From Telluria beijingensis (GTDB lineage: Bacteria > Pseudomonadota > Gammaproteobacteria > Burkholderiales > Burkholderiaceae_D), in contig NZ_CP132480.1 of assembly GCF_030770395.1 (NCBI RefSeq), positions 4,837,205 through 4,901,204 of the forward strand: a DNA stretch of 64,000 bases, read 5' to 3'. The first letter of the stretch is position 1. Each line of letters opens with the position of its first letter. The position numbers were made by a program, and so were the translations under genes. The notes under the pieces are model-generated. The model ran no database searches, had not been told where the DNA came from, and saw nothing but the letters and a program-made list of their open reading frames with translations. This document shows, piece by piece, positions 52,401-60,326 of this stretch.

Positions 52401-52970
52401 CATATGTTCGACTCGTATGCGCAAGAGGTGCGGCGTTTCGCCAAGACCAAGCTGAAGGACCTGGAACCGTCGCGCGATCCGCGCATGATGTGCGGCGTGA
52501 TCACCGGCGTGCGCACCCAGATGACCCAGCGCGGCAAGATCCTGATCGTGACGCTGGACGACAAGACCGGCGTGGTCGAAGTGACCGTGTACAGCGAGAT
52601 CGCCGAGGCCAACAAGAACGCCTTCCGCGAAGACGAGTTCCTGCTGGTGGTCGGCAAGGTGTCCGAAGACCGCTTCAACGGCGGCCTGCGCATCACGGCG
52701 GAGAAGGTGTTCGACATCGCCACCGCGCGCATCCAGTACGGGCACAAGCTGGAGATGGACCTGGCCACCACGGTGGATCCGGCGAAGATCGCCGAGGTGC
52801 TGCAGCCCTACCGGGTGCAGGACGGGATGCCGGTCAGCCTGCGCCTGGTGACTAACGGGATTCCGTATGTCGTGCAGCTGGGCGACGATTGGCGGGTGGG
52901 GCCGTCCGATACGCTCAAGCAGGCGCTCGAGCTGACGCTGGGCGCCAAGGATGTCGCCGTCGAGTATTGA
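49476..52970 (+). CDS. dnaE: DNA polymerase III subunit alpha
   Basis: 1164 aa, the usual length. N-terminal PHP domain (FTHLRVHSEYSIVDGLVRID), polymerase domain with the catalytic triad motif MPDFDIDFCQEKRE at 412-425 (Asp416 and Asp418 match E. coli Asp401 and Asp403). GPGRGSGAGSLVAYAL lies just upstream, and IATFGTMAAKGAIRDVGRVL and RPGPMDLIPDFCKRKHGEKF downstream. The HhH region is followed by an OB-fold (ITGVRTQMTQRGKILIVTLD). Housekeeping replicase, intact, with normal codon use. Its place between giant surface-protein genes 4 and 5 is odd; it has no functional tie to them. Confidence 0.97.
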   Translation: MTSPTFTHLRVHSEYSIVDGLVRIDDLVKAAVKDNQPALAVTDLANTFCLVRFYKAARGKGVKPIVGVDAWITNDDNRDKPHRLLLLAKNHTGYLQLCDLLARAWLTNQYKGRAELRTEWLEALATSVSTLHPDEPQDNALVVLSGAHFGDVGQAIENGDLARAEANAARWARIFPGHFYIEIQRAGQANQEQQVRHSVALAGRLGLPVVATHPVQFLDKSEFIAHEARVCIAEGEMLANAKRVRRFNENMCFKSQAEMAELFKDLPGALANSVEIAKRCNVTLTLGKPQLPNFPTPGMTIDEFLVAETKKGLEERLVQLFPNEAQREKERPRYEARLEFENNTIINMKFPGYFLIVAEFIQWGKNNGVPIGPGRGSGAGSLVAYALKITDLDPLKYNLLFERFLNPERVSMPDFDIDFCQEKRELVIQHVKDLYGRDAVSQIATFGTMAAKGAIRDVGRVLDFGYNFCDGISKLIPFKPGKPVSIAEAIEEEPLLKERLENEEEVKQLLDLAQQVEGITRGIGMHAGGVLIAPGKLTDFCPLYTQGGDAGVVSQYDKDDVEAVGLVKFDFLGLTTLTILDRAVNYIKDLDPAESGFDLAALPLDDRASYKLLSDAKTVAIFQLESRGMQGMLKDARPDRFEDIIALVALYRPGPMDLIPDFCKRKHGEKFDYPDPRTESILSETYGIMVYQEQVMQMAQIVGGYSLGGADMLRRAMGKKKAEEMAEHREIFRAGAAKDGLSTEKADEIFDLMEKFAGYGFNKSHAAAYALLSYHTAYLKVHHTAAFMAANMSLAMEDTEKIKILVEDAKEVCKLTILPPDVNESQFRFTPEGEARSKTGKQVSNIRYGLGGVKGAGQGAIEAIIAARAEGGRFKDLFDFCKRVDRKQINRRTIESLIRAGAMDAFGVDRSVLLASVAFAMEAAGQAAAAANQVSLFGGDDSDLVAPPEYVKALPWTDRQKLSEEKIALGYYLSGHMFDSYAQEVRRFAKTKLKDLEPSRDPRMMCGVITGVRTQMTQRGKILIVTLDDKTGVVEVTVYSEIAEANKNAFREDEFLLVVGKVSEDRFNGGLRITAEKVFDIATARIQYGHKLEMDLATTVDPAKIAEVLQPYRVQDGMPVSLRLVTNGIPYVVQLGDDWRVGPSDTLKQALELTLGAKDVAVEY

Positions 52971-53023
52971 TTTTCCCAATATTGCGTTTTTTACCTGGCA
53001 TCTACTGTTTTTGAAGAAAAACA

Positions 53024-53096
53024 TGTCTGATCCCACCAACAAGTCGGCATATTTGAACCTCTAGTACCATCATTATTGTTTCCTCATGGATATACT
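53024..53096 (+). promoter_or_regulatory. Operator-like site and -10 box of giant gene 5
   Basis: TGTCTGATCCCACCAACA (53024-53041) has the TGT and ACA ends and the CC of the right arm; TATACT at 53091-53096 is 49 bases on, the same spacing as in the other four. The leader stem and the TTTCCTGTTC element are absent. Unlike the others, this gene has a good ribosome site (GAGGAAA before 53150). Confidence 0.55.
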
Positions 53097-53149
53097 TGCG
53101 GCATGAAGAATGATTGGTTCATTCTGCTGTCTATCCTGAGGAAATATTG

Positions 53150-56100
53150 ATGAGTAACTACGATTCGGTAATCAGTTCGTTTTACCTTGCGTATTTCGGC
53201 CGTCCGGCCGATCCGCAGGGGCTGGCGTTCTGGAGCGCTCATCTGGCGCGCAAGAACGGCGACCTGACCGACATCACACGTGCCTTCGCGGAGTCGGACG
53301 AAGCGCTGGTGCGCTTCGAGTCGAAAACGACCACCGAACGCATCGAGGACATCTATCTGCAACTGTTCAATCGCCAGCCAGACGCGGCTGGCCTGGCGTT
53401 CTGGACCAAAGCCGTCGAGAGTGGCCACACCACCCTGGCCGACGTGTCGATGAACATCCTGAATGGGGCCCAGGGCAGCGACATCACGATTTCCGGCAAG
53501 CGTAATGCCGCGGCCGGGGAATTCACCCGGATCGTCGCCGAGCTCGACGTCAAGTTCGACGGCTTCGCCGCGGTCACTGCCTCGCATGCGATGCTGATGG
53601 CGATCGCCGAAAACACCCCGGAAGCCAAGGCGCTCCAGATCGTCCAGAGCCTGGTTCCGATGGTCGATGCGCTCGACGCCAACCCGTCCGTGCTCGATGC
53701 GATCATCCCGGGCGGCGGCGTGGACGCGCTGTTCCTGACCGCGCGCGGCCGCGCCGAGCCCGAGAACCTGTTCCTCGCAATGTCCGACCTGACCCAGGCT
53801 GCGGCCGGTAATCCGGCGACGCTGGACGCGCTGCTGCGCGGCGGCGGCATGGGCAAGGTGCTCGAGGAGATGCCGGGCAAGGCAAGCCTGGCCGACGTGG
53901 TCGGTGCGCTCGGCAAGGGTGGCCTGGACGCCGCGATCGAGGTGGTCTACCCGACGCCGAAGCCGGTTCCGGTTCCGACCGCGACGATGAAGATCGAATT
54001 CGACGCCGGCACCCTCAAGCTGGCCGGTAACGCGACCGATCCGGTCACGGTCGACATCGACAAGAATATCGTCAACTTCAAGGGCCAGAACCAGGTCATC
54101 GCCGGCAAGATCGATAAAGTCATCGCCAGCGGCTACGCCGGCAAGGTCGCGCTGTCCGGCACGGTCGAGCAATTGCAGTTCGTGGGTCTGCAGTCGCCCG
54201 GCACGGACTTGCAGATCGCCGACAGCAAGAGCGCGATCTTCGCCGGCACGGGCGGTATCCGCCTGCTTGCGCCGGGGGTGGAAAACCTGGTCAAGGCGGC
54301 CAAGCTGATCACGCTCAAGGAGCCGGTGTCGGCAATGGAATATCAGATCCTGAAGAACGTGCCGGATTTTAATATCAGCAAGCTGCAGTCGAGCATCGAC
54401 CTGACGCCCCCGGTTGCCGGCAAACTGGTGTTCGACGGCCTGGAATTTGCGGATGCCGATGGCAAGGTGGCGTTCACCAGCAAGGACACGGTCTCGTTCA
54501 AGACGTCTGGCGCCGAAGAAGGCGCCACGATCCGGTTCCAGAAGTTCGAGAAGATGTTTTCTAGCTGGGTCGACCTGCCTGACCTCTCGGTGAAGGGCTT
54601 GGCCGAGGGCGAGCACAAGTTCCGCAGCGTGGTCGAGGATGCGGCAGGCAATGTCAGCCATGCCGAAGCCATCGTCAACGTCGATCTGACGGCGCCCAGG
54701 ATCACCAAGCTGCAATTCGCAGCAAACGACGGCACCATTGCCGCCGGCGAGAGCATCGAGCTGACGGTGACATTCGATGGCCCGGTCAACGTCAGTGAAG
54801 ACGCACGCATCCAATTCTCCAACGACGGCAGTGCGGCATACTTGGGCGGCAACGGCACCAGCGAGCTGGTGTTCGGGTACAAGCCGCAGGCGGGCCACGG
54901 CACGCAGGTGCTGAAACTCGATCCGTTCAATCCGTTCACCGGCACGATTGCCGACCGCGCCGGCAATGCGCTGTCGCTGGACGGGTTGGCCGATGTCGAA
55001 CTGGGAGCGGCGCCGCAAGTCGACGTCTCCGCGCCGACCCAGTCGATCACCTTCACGACCATCAGCCAGCGCCAGGGCGCCAGCGCGAGCGTCGAAGGCG
55101 GCAATGATCCTCTGGCAACCAACTTGGAAGCCGCCACCATTTCCGCGACCCTGTCGGGTGAGCTGGGTAACGGCGAGCACGTCGAGTATTCGCTTGATGG
55201 CGGCGAGAGCTGGTCCGAGGCTGGCGTGCTGGTCGAGGGGCGCAGCGTCTACATTAATGGCGTGGTCACTGCCGGCAATCCGGTCATGACGGTGCGCGTG
55301 GCCGATGCGGCCGGCAATGTAGGCAAGGAGACCAGCCATGCCATCGTGCTCGACACCGCGGCCCCCGAGGCTGGCAACTTGACTTTTGTATCCGTTACCG
55401 ACAGCCCGGACGAAGAGACGACCGACAATATCACCAAGGAGAAAGTGGTGACGGTGGACTTCAGGCATGAAGGCCCGTGGTACGGCGCGGGCGAGCGGCT
55501 CCAGTACAGCATCGACGGCATTTCCTGGCGCGAGGATGGCATCACGGTGAATGTCGATGCCGGTTTGGTCAGCATCGCCGGCGTGGACCTAAGCGGCGGC
55601 AAGCCGCTCCTCGATAAAAGTGGCGACCGCAGCACTACGGTCACGGTGCGCGCGATCGACGCTGCCGGCAACACCAGTCCGGTGGGCAGCGCCGAGCTCG
55701 TACTCGACGTTCCGCTTCCGGTGCCGGGCCTGCGCCTGTCGAGCGATACCGGGGTGAGCACGGTCGATAACATCACCTCCAAGGGCTTCGTCGTCATCAG
55801 TGGGCTGAACAAGGCCCAGGGCAGCAACTGGGAATGGGCAGTGGACGGCGGGGGCTGGCAAAAGGGCTGGGGCAGTGACCAGAATGGCGTTGCCACCCAC
55901 ACGATCGGTGGCGAGGGCAAGCACATCCTGCTTGTACGCCAGTTCGATAAGAACGGCGGCTACAGCGTCGAAGGCAAACTCGAGTTCACGCTGGACACCA
56001 AGGCTGCGGTGCTGAGCTTCCAGTCGGTCAGCGGCGCGGCGGTCTCCGGGCCGGATGTCGTCGACAGCGGCCTTGCCGATGTGGTCTTTGGCTATACGGG

Positions 56101-58102
56101 CGAGGTGGGCCCGGACGACCGCATTGCGTACCGCATCGATGGCGGCGAGTGGATCAGCGATGACAGGATCTCCCTCGACACCGCCCATGCCACGATCACG
56201 CTCCTCGACATGGACCTGGGCAAGTTGGACCCGTCGATCGAGCTGCAGGTCACCGACGTCGCAGGCAATGCCAGCAATGTGGTCAAGGCCACGGTCGACC
56301 GCAGCGTGCCGGTCATCGACGCGATCGGGTACGGCATCAACGACGGACACCTGGCGACAAACGAGGGCGTGGACGTGCGCGTCACCTTCGACGCGGCGGT
56401 CGACCTGACCGTCGACGCGGCGCTGCACTTTGCCAATGGCGGCAGCGCAAGCTATACCAGCGGCACAGGCACCAGCGTGGTGACATTCCGCTATGTGCCG
56501 CAGACAGGGCAGGATACGGCCGCATTGGCCCTTGCGGCATCCGGCGCCTTTACCGGCCTGATCCAGGATCGCGCCGGCAATGCGTTGCCGGGGCACGCCT
56601 TCGACGGCTTGAGCATCGCCGGCGCGCCGGCGGTCGATACCGCGCCGCCGCTCGCGCCATCCGTGGCGCTGGCGCAGGATACTGGCGCGGCTATGCCGGA
56701 CAAGATGACCAGTAACGGCAAGCTGGAGATCGGCGGCCTGGAAACCGCCACCGGCTCGCGCTGGGAATATGCGCTGGACGGCAGCAGGGAGTGGACGCCG
56801 GGCGGCGCGGTCGATGTCGACGGCAAGGCCGGCATCACGGTCAGCGGCGACGGTCCGCGCGTGGTCCATGTGCGCCAGTACGACGCTGCCGGCAATATGA
56901 GTGGCGAGGGCATGCTGGACTTCTGGCTGGACACCAGTATTCCGACGCTGGCCTTCGACCAGGTCACGGGCTGGATGGGCGCGCCCAACAAGATCGACCG
57001 CGACGCGGCCGATGTGGTCTTCAAGTACACCGGTTCCCTGGGCGCCGCCGACACGATCGCATACCGCATTGACGGCGGCGCGTGGAAGAGCGACGACACG
57101 ATCGCGCTCAACGGCGGCGCGCGCACCATCACCATTCAGGATGTGCCGCTGACCAATGCCGATCCGCTGGTTGAACTGCGCATCACCGACCCCGCCGGCA
57201 ACGAAAGCAACGTGGCCAGCGTGACCGTGGACGGACCCTATGCGCTGCCGAAGGCGCCGGTCGTGAATGCCACGGCGGAGGGTTTGTGGGTGACCAGCCC
57301 GGTGGACGGCGACATCTACCTGCAGTACAACAGCACGACAGCAACAAAGGTCTTCACAGGCGCACAGGCGGGTGTGCCGGTGCTGGTGGCGGAGCAGGCC
57401 ACGCGCGGCCACGGCACACTCTACGTGGAAACGCCCGCGCTGGAACGCATTGCCGACTCGGGCGGCCAGTACTATTACCTCGGCACGTCAGGCACGAACT
57501 ACATTGCCCAACCTCCTGCAGCCGCGAGCGGCGTGATGATGTGGGGCTTTGGCGGCAACGACACCATCAATGGCGCCGGGATGGAGGACGTTCTGTATGG
57601 CGGCGACGGTGACGATATCCTGGACGGGAGGGGCGGCAACGACGTGCTGGTTGGCGGCGCCGGAACCAACACCATCACCGGCGGTGCGGGCGCGGACCGC
57701 ATCGACCTGGCTCTGGGGGCGAACACGCTGAAGTTCGTCGCCGGCGATTCCTCGATTGCCAACGGCATTGACGTCGTGGACTTCGGCAACGGCAACCTGG
57801 CCACCCAGAAGCTCAAGTTCCACGTGATGGCGAATGCCTGGTCCTCCGGCGGCGGATGGGGTGATCCCGTCGATGGCTCGGATGCCGCCCTGCTGGAAGC
57901 GCTTGCCATCAACTACGCGCAGATGAATGGCCATGAGCCGTCGATCGCCACGATCGTCACTTTCAGCAACCAGGACCGCTACCTGGTGCTCGACACCGGC
58001 GATGGCGTCATCGATGCCAACGACTACGTCGTCCAGCTGGTCGGCGCGGTGCCGGGCATGGGGGTGATGATGGGCGAGGTCTGGTTCAGCGCGGCGCCGT
58101 AA
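53150..58102 (+). CDS. Giant DUF4214/Ig-like/RTX surface protein 5 (divergent C-terminus)
   Basis: 1650 aa from MSNYDSVISSFYLAYFGRPA. DUF4214 (IYLQLFNRQPDAAGLAFW), the conserved helical region (NPATLDALLRGGGMGKVLEE), then a beta-rich segment with VIASGYAGKVALSG. Many Ig-like units follow, including two cadherin/SwmB-like ones (ITKLQFAANDGTIAAGESIE and a match near residue 1065) with DRAGNALSL/DRAGNALPG ends. The RTX block is near the C-terminus (about 1464-1522, GGDGDDILDGRGGNDVLVGG). The C-terminal domain shared by giants 1-4 is missing; instead the block is followed by about 130 residues with loop DTGDGVIDANDY and tail MGEVWFSAAP. No cysteine. The most diverged member, separated from the others by dnaE. 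Confidence 0.87.
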   Translation: MSNYDSVISSFYLAYFGRPADPQGLAFWSAHLARKNGDLTDITRAFAESDEALVRFESKTTTERIEDIYLQLFNRQPDAAGLAFWTKAVESGHTTLADVSMNILNGAQGSDITISGKRNAAAGEFTRIVAELDVKFDGFAAVTASHAMLMAIAENTPEAKALQIVQSLVPMVDALDANPSVLDAIIPGGGVDALFLTARGRAEPENLFLAMSDLTQAAAGNPATLDALLRGGGMGKVLEEMPGKASLADVVGALGKGGLDAAIEVVYPTPKPVPVPTATMKIEFDAGTLKLAGNATDPVTVDIDKNIVNFKGQNQVIAGKIDKVIASGYAGKVALSGTVEQLQFVGLQSPGTDLQIADSKSAIFAGTGGIRLLAPGVENLVKAAKLITLKEPVSAMEYQILKNVPDFNISKLQSSIDLTPPVAGKLVFDGLEFADADGKVAFTSKDTVSFKTSGAEEGATIRFQKFEKMFSSWVDLPDLSVKGLAEGEHKFRSVVEDAAGNVSHAEAIVNVDLTAPRITKLQFAANDGTIAAGESIELTVTFDGPVNVSEDARIQFSNDGSAAYLGGNGTSELVFGYKPQAGHGTQVLKLDPFNPFTGTIADRAGNALSLDGLADVELGAAPQVDVSAPTQSITFTTISQRQGASASVEGGNDPLATNLEAATISATLSGELGNGEHVEYSLDGGESWSEAGVLVEGRSVYINGVVTAGNPVMTVRVADAAGNVGKETSHAIVLDTAAPEAGNLTFVSVTDSPDEETTDNITKEKVVTVDFRHEGPWYGAGERLQYSIDGISWREDGITVNVDAGLVSIAGVDLSGGKPLLDKSGDRSTTVTVRAIDAAGNTSPVGSAELVLDVPLPVPGLRLSSDTGVSTVDNITSKGFVVISGLNKAQGSNWEWAVDGGGWQKGWGSDQNGVATHTIGGEGKHILLVRQFDKNGGYSVEGKLEFTLDTKAAVLSFQSVSGAAVSGPDVVDSGLADVVFGYTGEVGPDDRIAYRIDGGEWISDDRISLDTAHATITLLDMDLGKLDPSIELQVTDVAGNASNVVKATVDRSVPVIDAIGYGINDGHLATNEGVDVRVTFDAAVDLTVDAALHFANGGSASYTSGTGTSVVTFRYVPQTGQDTAALALAASGAFTGLIQDRAGNALPGHAFDGLSIAGAPAVDTAPPLAPSVALAQDTGAAMPDKMTSNGKLEIGGLETATGSRWEYALDGSREWTPGGAVDVDGKAGITVSGDGPRVVHVRQYDAAGNMSGEGMLDFWLDTSIPTLAFDQVTGWMGAPNKIDRDAADVVFKYTGSLGAADTIAYRIDGGAWKSDDTIALNGGARTITIQDVPLTNADPLVELRITDPAGNESNVASVTVDGPYALPKAPVVNATAEGLWVTSPVDGDIYLQYNSTTATKVFTGAQAGVPVLVAEQATRGHGTLYVETPALERIADSGGQYYYLGTSGTNYIAQPPAAASGVMMWGFGGNDTINGAGMEDVLYGGDGDDILDGRGGNDVLVGGAGTNTITGGAGADRIDLALGANTLKFVAGDSSIANGIDVVDFGNGNLATQKLKFHVMANAWSSGGGWGDPVDGSDAALLEALAINYAQMNGHEPSIATIVTFSNQDRYLVLDTGDGVIDANDYVVQLVGAVPGMGVMMGEVWFSAAP

Positions 58103-58159
58103 GCGCTTTGCAGGCGGGACGGCAGGGCTGGAGCGTCATGCGCGCCGGCCCTGGCGCCG

Positions 58160-58993
58160 CTATGTCGCCCCGTGCGCGTGCTCGCGCAACCCGACCGTGG
58201 CCTGGGTCGTGCCGCTCGCGGCCCGCTCCAGCACGATCCTGCGGTTGCTCGATTCCTGGTCGCGCTGCGCCTCGCGGTGCCACAGGTGCAGCACCTCGGT
58301 GGCCAGCGCGCCGTCCTTGCGCAGCACGCCGGCGTGGAACAGCCGCACGACCAGGTCCGAATCCTCGTGGCCCCAGCCGGTGAAGCTCTCGTCGAAGCCG
58401 TTCACCTTCACCAGGTCCGACTTCCAGACCGCCAGGTTGCAGCTCTTGATGCGGCGCCAGCTGAAGGTGCGGCGCACCCGGCCGACATCCGGCCAGCGCA
58501 GCATCGTCTGGATCACCTTGTTCATGTCGCCCGCGAGGCGGTAGCGCAGGCGCTGGCCCAGCGTCAGGCCGGCGAGGTCGATGTGTTCGCGCAGCGCGCG
58601 CTCGGTCAGCCGCTGGCTGAGCAGGATGCGGCTGCCCGAGACCAGGAAGCCGGGCTGGGAAAGCGCCCGGTGGCGGGCGATGAAGTCGCGCTGCGGAACG
58701 CAATCGCCGTCCAGGAAAATGATATAGTCGCCTGTTGCCGCCAGCGTGCCGCGGTTGCGCGCCATGGCGGCGCGAAAGCCGTCGTCCGGCTGCCATACGT
58801 GTTTCACGGGCACCGGCGCCCGGGCCGCCAGGCGTTCGATGCAATCCCGCGTGTTGGCAGTCGAGCCGTCATCAGCGATAATGATTTCGAAATTCTTGTC
58901 GTCCTGTAAAAAACAGGCTTCCACCACCGCCTCCAGGGCGTCGGGCCGGTTGTACGTGGTGACCACGACCGAAATTGTCTGTGTTTGCTGCAT
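58160..58993 (-). CDS. GT2 glycosyltransferase
   Basis: 277 aa from the ATG at 58991-58993 (MQQTQTISVVVTTYNRPDAL); the longer frame is antisense to the ligase gene. GT-A motifs: IIIADDGSTANTRD, IIFLDGDCVPQRDF (metal-binding DGD) and the acceptor/catalytic GWGHEDSDLVVRLFHAG, as in chondroitin-polymerase-like and LPS core GT2 enzymes. No membrane segment. Divergent from the ligase gene with 52 bases between, convergent with giant gene 5. Likely adds a sugar to LPS core or O-chain; acceptor unknown. Confidence 0.87.
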   Translation of the reverse strand: MQQTQTISVVVTTYNRPDALEAVVEACFLQDDKNFEIIIADDGSTANTRDCIERLAARAPVPVKHVWQPDDGFRAAMARNRGTLAATGDYIIFLDGDCVPQRDFIARHRALSQPGFLVSGSRILLSQRLTERALREHIDLAGLTLGQRLRYRLAGDMNKVIQTMLRWPDVGRVRRTFSWRRIKSCNLAVWKSDLVKVNGFDESFTGWGHEDSDLVVRLFHAGVLRKDGALATEVLHLWHREAQRDQESSNRRIVLERAASGTTQATVGLREHAHGAT

Positions 58994-59045
58994 TGCTGTC
59001 CGATTTGAGGCGACTAGGCCGCAAGAATATCCCACAAGAACCTGA

Positions 59046-60326
59046 ATGAACAATAAGTCGCTGATGTCCCGGGAGCCAATGCAGGTGTGGATCGGCTTCC
59101 AGGTCTTCCTGTTTCCCTTCCTGAGCCTGACCACTCCTTCCGGCATCGGTTTCAGCAGCCTCCTGTTCCTGCTGTCGGCCCTGTGCGTGCCGAGGAAGAG
59201 TTGGGCCGCATTATCGCCGCACTGGCGCGAGATCCGCTGGGTGGTCGCGGCCTTCTGGTTCCAGTTCGCGCTGGCCATCGTCGCGGTCGCGGTCCGGCCC
59301 GAGGCCGGCCTCGACTATCTGGACAAGCCGTCGCGCATGCTGCTGGGCCTGAGCAGCATGGCGCTGGTGCTGCTGGCGCGGCCGTCGCCTACCGCCCTGT
59401 GGTGGGGCGTGGTCGCCGGCAGCCTGGCCGCGCTGCCCTTCGTGGCCTGGCAGCGCATCGTGCTGCAGATCGAGCGGCCCGGCGGCTTCCTGAATGCGAT
59501 CACCTTCGGCGACCTGGCCATGGTGCTGGGCCTGGTGGCGCTGGCGGCGGCGATCGACTACCGCCACCATACCCGCAAGGCGGTGCTGGCCGGCGTCGGC
59601 GCGCTGGCCGGCCTGGCCGCCTGCATGCTGACCGGCACCCGCGGCGCCTGGATCGCGCTGGCGCTGGCCGCGTTGCTGTTCCTGAGCTATGCCCAGCTGC
59701 TCAGGAGCCGCAAGGTGCGCCTGCTGCTGGCCGGCAGCTTCACCCTGGTCGCCGCCGCCTTCTTCGTGCCGGCCACCGGCATGCAGGAACGCGCGCTGCA
59801 GGGCGTGGACGACGTCCAGACCTGGGTCGACGGCGGCAACGTCTTCACCAACGTCGGCACCCGGCTCGAGTTGTGGAAGGGCGCGACGATCCTGATCGAA
59901 GAACGGCCGCTGTTCGGGCTGGACCGCAACACGGTGCGCGCCGAGATCCGCCGCCTGGTGGAGCAGGGCACGCTCGATCCGGCGATCCTGTCGCTCGAAC
60001 ACCTGCACAACGACGCCCTGCAGGCGCTGGCCACCGGCGGCGTGTTCGGGCTGCTTTCCTGGATCGGCATCCTGGCCGCGCCCTTCGTGTTCTTCGCGCG
60101 CCAGATGGGCCGCGTCAGCCTCGATCGCGGCGGACAGGCGACACGCTTCGCGCCGGCGCTGGCCGGCATGCTGGTGGTGCTGTGCTACTTCAGCTTCGGC
60201 CTGACCGAAGTCATTTTCTGGTCCCTCAAAGGCAGCATGTTCTATGCGCTGATGGTGTTCCTGCTCATGGGATTCTGCCTGGCCGCGCGGCCGGGGGAAA
60301 CAAAGGTTGAACCACGTGGAAACTAA
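59046..60326 (+). CDS. O-antigen ligase (WaaL/Wzy_C family)
   Basis: 426 aa with about twelve hydrophobic segments. The Wzy_C region includes ACMLTGTRGAWIALALAALL, a large periplasmic loop (about 245-325) and EHLHNDALQALATGGVFGLL; the His in HNDALQ is the conserved ligase/polymerase histidine. Opens with FQVFLFPFLSLTTPSGIGFS. It overlaps msbA by 20 bases, which supports a lipid A-core/O-antigen assembly role over capsule polymerase. It would join the polysaccharide exported by Wzm/Wzt to the lipid A core. Weak ribosome site at 59046; Met at 59064 or 59079 could be the start. Confidence 0.87.
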   Translation: MNNKSLMSREPMQVWIGFQVFLFPFLSLTTPSGIGFSSLLFLLSALCVPRKSWAALSPHWREIRWVVAAFWFQFALAIVAVAVRPEAGLDYLDKPSRMLLGLSSMALVLLARPSPTALWWGVVAGSLAALPFVAWQRIVLQIERPGGFLNAITFGDLAMVLGLVALAAAIDYRHHTRKAVLAGVGALAGLAACMLTGTRGAWIALALAALLFLSYAQLLRSRKVRLLLAGSFTLVAAAFFVPATGMQERALQGVDDVQTWVDGGNVFTNVGTRLELWKGATILIEERPLFGLDRNTVRAEIRRLVEQGTLDPAILSLEHLHNDALQALATGGVFGLLSWIGILAAPFVFFARQMGRVSLDRGGQATRFAPALAGMLVVLCYFSFGLTEVIFWSLKGSMFYALMVFLLMGFCLAARPGETKVEPRGN

